The position numbers and the translations under genes were made by a program. A stretch of 64,000 bases of DNA. Origin: Lunularia cruciata (lineage: Eukaryota; Streptophyta; Marchantiopsida; Lunulariales; Lunulariaceae). The DNA lies in NCBI GenBank assembly GCA_948567375.1, contig OX419755.1, forward strand, positions 33,485,001 to 33,549,000. Direction: 5' to 3'. Below are positions 19,270-29,237 of the stretch, piece after piece (position 1 is the first letter of the stretch; the number at the start of each line of letters is the position of its first letter). The notes beneath the pieces are model-generated. The model ran no database searches. It was not told the origin of the DNA and saw nothing but the letters and a program-made list of their open reading frames with translations.

Positions 19270-21759
19270 CTGGCGGTTAGGTCCCTCTAACTCCAGATAG
19301 ACATCTACTCTAAGTATATGGTTTACCCTATAATGGGCAAAGATTAGGAGGCCGGGTGCTATGGAGCCCCATTGTTAGTCACCTATCTGCAATCTATACT
19401 ATATAAAGAATGAACTAGCTATAGATCAAGTACATCTAGGACATAACCACTATCCTTAAGGAACCACCATGAGGGGAGGAGTCATACATGCCATATGCCA
19501 TCCTCTCAAATAGCTATCACACACCTGAAGCTCCACCTAAAGAGCCATATAACATACACCTCAACCTGCACGTACAAGTGCCAAGCTTAGGTCCATAGTA
19601 CCATTAATGTTTGGGAGGTGGTATGGCACACAATTGTGCATATGATCCTTCCAAACAACACCATCACGTCCTTCTAACACAAGGACTCTAGATGTCAAAA
19701 CCTCATGCACTTTCAAGATAGTGCGGCCTGTCAAAACATCAAGTGTCATCGGTGTTGTCTGCTATAGATATACATAGTCTTTGGGATGATATTGATGGAT
19801 CAAGGGTCTATAACCTCCTCCTTGAATGGTAGCATAGCATAAAGTATCTTTATGCTGAGCAATCACAGAGTTCTCGTGCCATCGGCATCACTCTTTGAAA
19901 GACCTCTACTTGTTGAGAACATGTGCTCATCCATACATCAAGGTCATCCAAGTCCAGAACTATAGTAGCATTTCAACAAATGGCTGTAGGTAAATCTAGA
20001 TCTTGTCCATAGAGTAGACAATATGGAGAGAAGGATGCTAAGGAGGATTGCTGGCTGAACCGATAGCCCATGGCCAACCAAGGTAACTAGAGATCACAAT
20101 CTCCCAAGTGGCCTCTTTGCAAACCATAGTTTTGCAATCCTCTCTTCACCATTTGAACCACTCTCTCTGCTAAGCCATCTGCCTTAGGTTGATCTCAAGA
20201 GGTAGTACGGTGATCAATCAAAGCCTTGTCACACAAGACCTGAAATTCTCCCAAGAACTCTGTACCTTGATCAGTCAAAACCTCAACTGGTGCACCAAAA
20301 TGACTAAGAACTTGATCTAGGAACAACTTGTCCCTTCACTAGACTTGTCAAGAAGTGCCACCAACTCAATCCACTTAGAGAAGTGCTCCACCATCACCAA
20401 AACATACCAATGATGTCTCATTGTCAGCGGTAAAGGTCCAATGAAGTCCAAAATCCAATGGTAACCAACCCAATCCCATGATAGGTAATGGGTGTAATTG
20501 TGGCATAGGAGCATTGAATGATGCTCTAACTCGATCACAAACCACACATCTAGCAACAAATTGTTGTACCTTGGTCTACATATCGTACCACTAATAATGG
20601 CTCTGGAGTAAGCTATATGTATGCTTTACTCTGAGATGTCCTAGCTCCTCATGAGCATGACAGACCAACTGTGGTCTCTAAGATGGAAGTAGTACTACTC
20701 GCACTCTACTATCCTCTCATACACGCAAAAGGTGTTTGCCCTCCAATCTGAACTGCCAGGCTCACTAAAGAACATGGTCTCTCTCCTTGGCCTCAACTGT
20801 GTCACCCATAACACCAGTGCAAAGATAGTCCATCACTAAGACATCATCATGAATGTCTCGCTGAATTGTACCAATATCTTCACTCTCTAGATCTATGACC
20901 TCAATAACTCCTCCTATATGCACAAAGAGAGATACCACTCAAGCTTCTAAAAATATACACAAAAAGGCAGATGCATGCCAACCTGGCACCATCTCCTCAT
21001 TTATCTCACCATGCCAACATGCTCCGGTCTGATCTTGTTGGCTGGGACATGGGTTTCTACTCAACCTATTTGCATCATGGTTCACTACTCTAGGTCTGTG
21101 AACAATCGTGAATCATACTCCTATAAAATCAGAGCCCATCATGCAAGATTTCTTGAAAGCTTGTTGGACTCCATCAACCACTTCAGTGGCTGATGATCAG
21201 TGATGAGAGTGAAGGGGTTACCAAATAGGTAACATCAGAAATATGTTATTGCCCAAACTGCTGCCAAGCACTTTCCCTCATATGAACTATACTTCACCTC
21301 CGCTGAATTGTTGGAGCAACTAGCATAGGCCACCACAAACTGCTTCCTCTCATCATCATGTTGAGTAAGCACTACTCCAAGCTCCAACATACTCCAATAA
21401 ATATGAACCTCAAATGGTCATCCTCTGATTGGTCTCCTCAAAATAGGAGCAGATGTTAACCTCTCCTTGAGCTCTACAAAAGCTCTCTCTCGCTCATCTC
21501 TCCAACACCACTCTTGTGTAAGCTTGGTCAGCTTTGTCAAGGCCTTGGCAATGGCACTAAATCCTCTAACATAGTGGCAATATAAGTTCACCAACTTAAG
21601 GAATGCTCGCACTTTGCTTACATCGGTAGGCCAAGGAATACATGCAATAGCCTCCACCTTGATCTGATGAACACCAAGTCCTTCGGAGTAGATAGTGTGA
21701 CCCAAATACTCAACCTGCTCATGGAAGAACCTACACTTCCCAAGATTTAATTTAAGTCT
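19270..21759 (-). pseudogene. Element C pol: RT end, RNase H, integrase, broken
   Basis: A second gypsy lineage on the minus strand, cut at its N-terminal side by LTR-B2 at 21759. Positions 21759-21418 give the end of RT (LKLNLGKCRFFHEQVEYLGH, then W-P-T-D-V-S-K-V-R-A-F-L). RNase H remnants lie at 21410-20950. The integrase zinc region (C-V-V-C-D at 20548-20534) and the core (ILDFIGPLPL, VEHFSKWIELVAL) lie at 20550-20317. The integrase C-terminus, including KVHEVLTSRVLVLEGRDGV and HLPNINGT, lies at 19749-19561. There are many stops and frameshifts. No chromodomain was seen. Confidence 0.8.
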
Positions 21760-22450
21760 TGTAACACCCATTTGTGCATGTGTGTGGTATTGTGGTATTT
21801 AGCTTGGTATTACAAGTACTTAAAAAATATTATTATATAGAGATAAAGGATGATTCTATATTAGTCATGGTTAGCTAAAGTAATTCATAGCTAAGATAGA
21901 AAGGACCCTACTTGAGAGGAGGTGGAAAAGATGAGCACCACTATTTTGGATTTTAGTGTGTTGACTTGGTATTATTCCTAGGTGTTTTGCTTTGAGGAAA
22001 GAGTTGAGAACTCTTGGGCCCGCAAGCCTTTTTGTTTTGGATTCTTCTATAGTCCAAGGATAGCCCATGTGAAGGAATCCTTGACTTAGTGGTTGGGTCA
22101 AGATAAGACCACATGCTTAGGGGAATATGCCCATGTGAATGGATATTCCTTTCTACTTTTTGACTTTACTTGACTTTTAGTCTAGTAACTTGAGTTACTA
22201 CAGTAATTAGTAACTTTGGTACGTAATTATTTCACAAGTATATAAACAAGGGGTGAGGAGGTACTCATCATCCTTTCATTTGCAACTATCTCTCTCTCAT
22301 TGAGTTCTCTAGTGAGTAAAGTCTTGAGTCTTGGAGTGTTAGCCTTGGAGGAGTATGATGGAGTTGGGGTTCCTTGACTGCTTAGTTCATGGTGCGCTAC
22401 CATAATAGCCATCAGAGGTTCATCCTGAGTGAGAGATAGGTCGGCTCACA
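21760..22450 (+). mobile_element. LTR-B, 5' LTR of element B2 (691 bp)
   Basis: Starts TGTAACACCCATTTGTGCAT and ends GGTCGGCTCACA, followed by TTTT and a primer binding site. TATAAA lies at 22241-22246 with a CATCATCC region after it. Its left edge abuts the element C RT frame. It is the mirror partner of 18060-18750. Confidence 0.88.
22241..22246 (+). promoter_or_regulatory. TATA box of LTR-B2
   Basis: TATAAA inside AGTATATAAACAAGGGG, about 480 bp into the LTR. The matching place in B1 has TATATAAA at 18264-18271. Confidence 0.5.
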
Positions 22451-22454
22451 TTTT

Positions 22455-22471
22455 TGGTTCCGTTGCCGGGA
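22455..22471 (+). other. Primer binding site of B2
   Basis: TGGTTCCGTTGCCGGGA, four T residues after the LTR end. It resembles the tRNA-Asp-type gypsy site TGGCGCCGTTGCCGGG with two changes in the first seven bases. Confidence 0.75.
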
Positions 22472-22491
22472 CCTCTCTAGAATGCAAGATA

Positions 22492-22662
22492 ATGTTCTCC
22501 GTTCAATTCTACATTAGGCAGAAGGAGGCTATGAGAACTCACTTGGAGAGAACATTAGGAGAGGAGAGGGCTGAATTTCTGTTAGAGAACCAAGATCCAT
22601 TTGTATACCCTATAGTTCATTATGATGTCTTTGAAGTGATTGTGTACACCTTGTACACATGA
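22492..22662 (+). CDS. Element B2 small leader ORF, 56 codons
   Basis: M-F-S-V-Q-F-Y-I-R-Q-K-E-A-M-R-T-H-L-E-R, then GEERAEFLLENQDPF and a C-terminus ending V-Y-T-L-Y-T. It begins 21 bases after the primer binding site. It is the equivalent of 17875-18018 (-) in B1, extended by nine codons because the B1 stop is absent. No known family recognised. Confidence 0.45.
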   Translation: MFSVQFYIRQKEAMRTHLERTLGEERAEFLLENQDPFVYPIVHYDVFEVIVYTLYT

Positions 22663-23379
22663 GAGGATTTGGAGAGATTGTGTGAGGTGGATTGCAGATT
22701 TTGGAGATTAAGGTGATTTGGGGTAAAATCTCAAGTTTGAGATCTAAACTTGAAATTTCTACAAATGATATCTTGGGTTATCTTTCAGTTAGCACACTTC
22801 GAGTTATTGTGAGATCTATTATGCATGTTGGGCTAGAATTTTGAAAGTTGATAGGGTAAATTGCTCTTGCAATTGCATCCTCTCTAGAAAATTGTATAGA
22901 GTCTGCCATTTCTTTAATTTTTGGTGGATTGTTGTAAAAACTTTCCAAGAAAATTCAGTATGTTATATCCTACCTACTAACACAAAACTCAAAGAGAGAT
23001 CATTTTTAAGCAGGGAATAATGAGTTTTTGAAGTGAGGGGGTGGTTTTCAGACCAAATCTGAAATATGTGTGTTGAATAGAAAGGTGTCTAGGCCAAATG
23101 ACTCAATGAAAAGATTTGAATTTTTGGGGAGGGACACCCTAGAGTAATGATCACGTGTGAAAATTTTCGACAAATTGTCACATACAAGTTGAGAGGTCTG
23201 AGTGAAATTGTGTTTAAGGGTTAATTCTGCAGAGTGGAGATCTCATGCATGAGGAGTTTGAGATCAACAAAAAACATGTTTGAGTGTTTGGATTCATCGT
23301 GGGAACATAGAGGGTCACCAAGAGTGGAAATAGAGACTATGCAAGGTCCCACAAGGGTTTGAGGTGATTATAGGGGTGG
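22663..23379 (+). mobile_element. Element B2 leader without visible coding
   Basis: Homologous to 17261-17874 in inverted orientation. AT-rich. No frame is conserved in both copies, so I treat it as untranslated. Confidence 0.5.
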
Positions 23380-23740
23380 ATTTGAGGAAAAGAGAGTTTA
23401 CAATAGAATTTGAAGAGAGTGTTGAGAGGATCCAAAAACCTACACCACTTGGAGGAAAGAGTGAGTCTAAGTGCTTTCTATGTAGAGAGAAGAGACATAA
23501 GGCAAGTTCATGTCTATTACCTTTGAGAGCAAGAGATTGAGGGAAAGGAGAGGTTTACTTGACTTGGGTTTGCATGTTGGACCTTCTTCACCAAGATTGA
23601 GAGAGAGAAGATCTAAGACCAAGGAGTTGTGTGAGGTTTGTAGAGTTGAAGGACTTCCAAAAGGACATGAGCGTAGTGGAGTAAAAGCACTTTTGGAGAC
23701 TTTGGTGAAGGATCTTAAGAGAGTCTTAGTACAGCTATAG
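23380..23740 (+). pseudogene. Element B2 accessory ORF with CCHC motif
   Basis: Contains K-C-F-L-C-R-E-K-R-H-K-A-S-S-C (CX2CX4HX4C, all four ligands intact) at about 23466-23510. It then reads GLLDLGLHVGPSSPRLR and L-C-E-V-C-R-V-E-G-L-P-K-G-H-E-R, where the last Cys of the second cluster is lost (H-E-R instead of H-D-C). A shift after VKDL ends the frame at 23740. It is the partner of 16728-17260 in B1. Confidence 0.6.
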
Positions 23741-24004
23741 AAATACTACCACCTTCATCAGCTAGTTCTTAAAATTGGTGATGGAGATAATCTTTCAACT
23801 TATGGATAAACTATCCATGAGGGTTCGATTAATATGCACTCTAGGATTTGATGTTGCTATAGAAATCTTGGAGCAACCTGAGCCTTTTGTGTTTCCTAGG
23901 GTGGATTACTCTCAAATGGTGTTAGTCATGTACATACTCTATTAGTTATGGAGTGAGAGAAAAGAAAAAAAATCTGAGAGAATGAAAGATATTGAGAGGT
24001 TAAG

Positions 24005-24409
24005 ATGCGGAAACTTTCGGTTTTTTTTGGTAAGGATGGAGAAGATATAGATGCCTTTGTGAGAGACTTCAAGAGAGCTTGCATAGGAAACAATGAGAGG
24101 AGGAAGAATGAGTGGGCCTCATTATTACCAGATTTCTTTGAGGATGCAGCACTTACATGGTATGAGTCAAAATACCAAAAGAGAGAGAGGAGAGATGGGG
24201 AAGAGGAGTCTTGGGAGACTTTGACTTCAGCACTCATTGAGAACTTTCTTCCTGATGAGAGTTATGAGAGATTGATGAGTGAGGTTACATTTCTCAAGCA
24301 AGGAGATGGAGAGAAAGTGAGAGTCTATATGGAAAGAATGGAAAAGTTAGAGTCCAGATTTTGCATAGTGTTGAGGAAGGGTGGAGATGATGTGGAGACT
24401 TCTATGATT
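24005..24409 (+). pseudogene. Element B2 gag, truncated by LTR-A
   Basis: Opens at ATG 24005 with a G-K-D-G-E-D-I-D-A-F-V-R-D-F block, then W-A-S-L-L-P-D-F-F-E-D-A-A-L-T-W-Y, LIENFLPDESYERLMSEVTF and KVRVYMERMEKLESRFCIV. This is a good match to the retrotransposon gag fold and reads without stops. It stops matching B1 after G-D-D-V-E-T-x-M-I at 24409, where the frame runs directly into the LTR-A ORF of A5. The rest of gag and all of pol are absent. Confidence 0.82.
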
Positions 24410-27192
24410 TTTCCACCAAATTTTTGAAGGAGAAGCAGTGAATTGGGCAAAAGTGTTTGCACCAATGAGTAGAGTAGATGATCAAATAGTTGGAGAATGG
24501 ATCTACTTTGTACCTTTTGCAGCATATTTCTATTTTGGGTTGAGCCTACTCAACTTAGAGGAGAGAGGAAAAATGGTATCACATTTTCACCCCAACTTCC
24601 AACAAGTAGTAGATGTGGATAAGCAATACTACATAAGGCAAGTTTGTGAAGGTGATGACCACTACCTCAAGATTGGGAAGGAGAAGATAGTGTTGGTCAA
24701 AATCTCAAGGCCTGGAAGAGAAGTAGACCTGAAGGAAGGGTATTACTAGTGCAGCCCTAGAAGACAAGGAGGCTAAATCCAAGGCTAGAGATGATGGTAG
24801 TGAAGACCCAATTGTCAAAGGAAAAATTGGAAGAAGAAGCCAAGTCAAAGTATGAAGATTCAATAAAAAAAGAAGAGCTCACACTGCAGAGTAAGGAGTC
24901 CAATAGCGAGAGTGAAGTAGAACCCAAAGTCTAGCAATTGGTGGACAAAGTAGAGGGAGAAGAAGATGAGGAGTTCCATGCTGCAATTGATCATATGGAA
25001 GGAGGGGATGTGTCATGTTTAGAGTTACCAATAGTAGAGTTAGAGGAAGAATGAGAAAAAGAGTTGGTATTGGTATTTCCAAGGGCAGCAATATCAAAGA
25101 GGAGTGTGTAGGTTGCAGTTGTAGGTCCAAGCAAAGCCAAAGAGGAGGAAGAAAGCTCAAAAGGAGTGACATTGAAGGTCCAAAGATTGCAACTTCAAGG
25201 TAAAGCACTAGCCAAAGAAGTGCCAACCAAAGACAAAGGTAGAGAAGACAATGAAGGAGGGTACACCGGAGTCAAATACATATCAAAGATTGTTTGTCCT
25301 TTGTTGTTGTAGTTGCAAAGGAAGAGGGAAGAGTTGAAGAGAGAGCATCCTAAAGTGAAGGATGAGTTCAACATCTTGAAGTTCTTGAGTAATGACAACT
25401 CAGAGTTGCAGAAGAAGTTGAGCTAAGGAGAGAAATAAGCCACTTCAAGTTGGTGTTATTCATTAGAGGAAGAGCTTTGATAATTTCAAGGAGAGTTATG
25501 GGAAGCACAGCAAAGAACTCAAATGACAAACTAAGGAGTCAAAGGAGCAGAAGGTAGCATTCAAGAAATTGAAGGGTGAATGCATGGATGCATGCTTGAA
25601 GATACTACATTCAAAGGCGATGATAGTGGTGATGGAGAAAGAACTAGAGAGCTTGAGAAAGAATGCAGAGGAGAAGGATTGGAATTAGCAAGAAGAGTTG
25701 ACAACTAGACATCATGAAGTAGAGAGGTTGTAAGGGTTGATCATAAGTGTGGAGACCTAATTGGTCTAGTATGTGGAAGAGAAGGAAGCATTGAAAGCAA
25801 AATTTGAGGACAAGTTGAAGATGTACCAAACAAGTTAGAAGTAAAGAGAGGTCAAGAGGAGATAGTTCCAAGGAGTGAGTTGGATTCAATAGAAGATGTT
25901 GTTGGGAAGTTGAAGGTGATGTTAAGCACTGAAGCCAAAGTTAAGTTGGAAGAATTGAGACTAAATTAAATTAAATTTTTTATGCAAGAGACAAGGAAAC
26001 ATAAGGCAAAGGATGAAGATATGAATAAGTTGTTGATTTGCTTGAAGAGAGAGAATAGATAGAAAGATGTTAGAGATAGGAGATAATATCTATCTTAGAT
26101 AAGATTTCATGAAGTCTAAGTTAGAGAAACTTTGAAGTAGTGTGAAAGAAGGAACTAAATGCAAAGTAGCAGAGATAGAAGTGCAAGTGTATTTGGGTGA
26201 GTTACTCAAGATCATTGAAGAAGTTAGGAGAGAGAAGGAGAAGGTAGATAGTTTAGTGATGACTTCAATTTCAATTCTCATTAAAGATATAATAGAAATA
26301 GAAGAGGAAATTGTAGTTATAATTGAACTTGAAGAAGAAGAAGGGATTGAAGGAACATTGGGTTTAAAAGCCAAAGTCAAGGTAAACATCAAATTGGATA
26401 AGTAATAGTTTTTAGATTTGAAGAGATAGATATGAAGAGATGGATTGTTAGTTTGAATCTACAGGTTGGTAAAGTTGTTAAGGAATATTATGTTGTTACA
26501 TAACTATCAAGTTCTTTATCTATTTAAAGGAGGCATTTGCAATTGTTGTTATTAAATATTCATATTTCTGAATTTGAGTAAAGCAAAGTGTTGTAACTCA
26601 GTGCTTCTCATTTCAGCTTAACTTTGAGTATCAATCTTGTGTGTGTGCTTGTGAGTGTTTGGAGAAATTTGGAATGCAATTCTGAGTGTTAGATGTTGGA
26701 TTTTGTAGCTCTTATTCCCATTCTGTGTGTTTGATTTAGGGTGGATAGTAATCAAAGCAATGCCTTGAAAAATCTTTGAGGAATTGTAGTGTTGGTAGTA
26801 TTCTACATGGGTGAGTGCAACATTGGATTGATACAAAGCAATTTTATTGAGGAAGTTGTGACTTCAATGGAAGGGTGGAATACAACTCCAAGGCAAATTC
26901 ATTTTGTATGAAGTAGCCTTCTTCAAGAAGAACTAAATCATCACAATCAAGGTTGAATTGGAAAGAGATTGATGAATTGCGATTATAGGTGTTGTTAATT
27001 TGTGCAACATTGTGATTTAATGCTTGTTACTCTCTTTTGAGTGAGGTTTCTACTCAAGAGATTAAAGACACAACCAAGAAGAACTGATTTGTGACAATTT
27101 ACTTGTATTTGACCATTTTTGACTCATATCTTTATGGGAACAAACTATTACTTGCTGATTACCACAAAAGTGATATTTGTTAGATCTTCACA
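24410..27192 (+). mobile_element. LTR-A copy A5, 5' LTR lacking its first ~1 kb
   Basis: Starts inside the LTR ORF at the F-F-H-Q-x-F-x-G block and ends CTTCACA at 27192, with a primer binding site after it. ORF pieces include NWAKVFAPMSRVDDQ, FVPFAAYFYFGLSLLNLEER and SHFHPNFQQVVDVDKQYY (24438-24749), then an acidic coiled-coil part to 26405. It represents a third ORF subfamily together with A6. Positions 26406-27192 are the conserved tail. Confidence 0.78.
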
Positions 27193-27198
27193 TGATTT

Positions 27199-27217
27199 TG
27201 GCACCATTGCCAGGGAT
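27199..27217 (+). other. Primer binding site after LTR A5
   Basis: TGGCACCATTGCCAGGGAT, following CACA and TGATTTT. Same layout as at 4184-4201. Confidence 0.8.
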
Positions 27218-27360
27218 ATAAATCTTGGGATTTGAAGAATATAAAGCCAAATCTTAAGCTAATCATCTAAGCAATATGAATGTCTAATTGAGATAACAAT
27301 GGGAAGAGAGTGCTCAAAGACAAACTTTGCATTGTGAAGAAGAAGAATGCTAAAAGTGCC
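27218..27360 (+). pseudogene. Family A leader and gag start, truncated
   Basis: Homologous to 4050-4183 (-), including the gag start region, here M-S-N-stop. Homology to gag stops near 27360 where an inverted LTR-A end begins. Confidence 0.6.
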
Positions 27361-28003
27361 AATTCACAAGTGTAGTGAATTGACCCTCAAGAGTGAGAGA
27401 CTCTTTTTCTCACCCTTATTTGGCATCATGTGATCTCTAATGCATGGTACCTGAAAGATAATTCTACCATCTCATGGTCTCGAGATCCTAACTCCTTCAA
27501 GATTGTTAAACATCAAACTATTGGATGGCTTTTCTACATGCACTCCTTTGGGTCTACTACTCAATGTCTTATGATACTCGTGTGACATTTTGAAATCTCC
27601 TCAAAAAAGTCTTGATTTCATAGTTCTTCATTGTGCGGTCATTCCTCCATCATTCTTCACTAAGAATCATACCTTATGCATGAGTTCATCTTGGCGCTTT
27701 TAAGTTTAGTCATTTGTGCCTTAGCCATTTTCTTACTTGTACTTTCTTGATTGAAAAATTTGAAGGAAAATTGTTACATTGTCTTTGCATGGGGTTGATC
27801 ACCCTGAGGTGAAGTTTCCTTACTTTGGGTTTCTTTGTGCCAAGTTTGATCTTAGTACTTTTGTCCTAACACAAAGTCATGTTACTTTGGGTTTCAATCT
27901 AAAGACACAATTCTCCTTCTTTTAATGCCATTCAGGTTCAATATGACTTTGTCTATACACATCTTCTTCAAAAAAGAACAACAACAAAAAATTTGGGTAC
28001 TAT
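27361..28003 (-). mobile_element. LTR-A 5' end fragment
   Basis: From 28003 leftward the minus strand starts TATAGTACCCAAATTTTTTG, the degenerate start of LTR-A. It aligns with A8 from 42100 down for at least 350 bp (to ~27640); 27361-27640 is too diverged to be sure. It directly abuts a gag frame at 28004, so it may be the remains of the 3' LTR of the A6 element. Confidence 0.6.
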
Positions 28004-29150
28004 AAAGTGGGCCACCTTGTATTTGGCAACATGTTTGAGTACTTTGTCAAGTGCAAGTTACATTCCTCTCCCTTGCAAAGATCCAAAAATTGGCAATAAT
28101 CTGCCAAGGAACCAAGTAATGGCTTGGGCATTAGAGTAGCCCACCACACCAGATTGTTTTAGAATGTGGTTTAGCAATGCCATGAATTGCTCCATGTAGC
28201 ACCTCAACTTCTCATTCTTTTTGTGGTCTGAATCATTGAGTGCCACAAAGACACTTGTATCATAATCAACTTCTCGGAATCATTCCAAGAAGTTATCTCA
28301 CAAGTCTATCTAGTTGGCTGGTCAAAACCCCTTCTAGGTTACATGGGTGTACTAGCTCCTTGCTTTCTTTCAGAGCAGACTTGGGAAAATACATAGCCAA
28401 TTTGTGGAGGCATGTCCCTTGTTGGCAAAGGAAATTAAATTACTTCAAACTCCTTGATAGATTCATTAGGGTCTTCATCATGTTCCATCCCATTGTACTT
28501 CTAATATGCTTGTTTGGTAATGGGTAACAAAGTCATGTTGTAAGTCTGATGACTAGGCTCTGGTCATACCAAACTGCATTGGGCCAAGGTACTAGTTAGT
28601 GATTGTGCTTCAAGTTTAGCCTTGGAGCCTTGGAATGCTTGGAAGGTACCAAATTCAACAATGAGTCTTCTTCAACAAGTTCTTCTTTTGAGGGTACGTC
28701 AACTTCAACCTGAGGTAGAGGAAGATGGTCAATATCATCAAATTGATCTTTAATATCCCTTTGAACTAGTTGAGGAATCATGTGTAAGAGGTATTGACAC
28801 TCTTTTTTTGTCAGAATTTGTGTTGTCCTCTCATGGATAAATTCTTTTAGATAACCAGCTCCCTTGACAACTTTGGAGGAAGTTAGTATGTTGTGTCACA
28901 ACAAATATGTTTTTCCACTTGAATCTTTGTATTTTTTAGAATGAGGGGATGTAACATAGCCCTACCATCCAACTTTTTGTTTCTTTTGTTTGAGTTCTTT
29001 CAGAGCTTTGTGAACTTTGTGATGAAGTTATAGATCCAATGTCTCCTCAAATTCTTTGTTAGTGAATTGGATCTTTTTGCATTCTTCTTCTTCACATTAT
29101 AAATTTCATCTATGAGCCCTTTCTTCTTATTGTTCTCTTAGTGCATACAT
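28004..29150 (-). pseudogene. Family A gag of the A6 element, decayed
   Basis: Minus-strand gag starting at ATG 29150 (M-Y-A-L-R-E-Q), a relative of 2757-4121. The clearest part is 28246-28058: M-A-L-N-D-S-D-H-K-K-N-E-K-L-R then SGVVGYSNAQAITWFLGRL. It is cut at 28004 by the LTR-A end. It has many stops and is older than the copy at 2757-4121. Confidence 0.68.
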
Positions 29151-29211
29151 TAATATTGTTGGATGATCAACTTAGGATTTTGCTTTGTATTCTTCTACTC
29201 CCAAGATTTGT

Positions 29212-29230
29212 ATCCCTTGCAATGGCTCCA
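29212..29230 (-). other. Primer binding site after LTR A6
   Basis: Minus-strand TGGAGCCATTGCAAGGGAT after TGATTTT. A decayed tRNA-Asp-type site in the same position as for A2 and A5. Confidence 0.7.
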
Positions 29231-29237
29231 AAAATCA

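Noticed and set aside
27361-27640. Separate gene between opposed elements A5 and A6
   Set aside because: No sustained frame; partial similarity to the LTR-A start continues into it.
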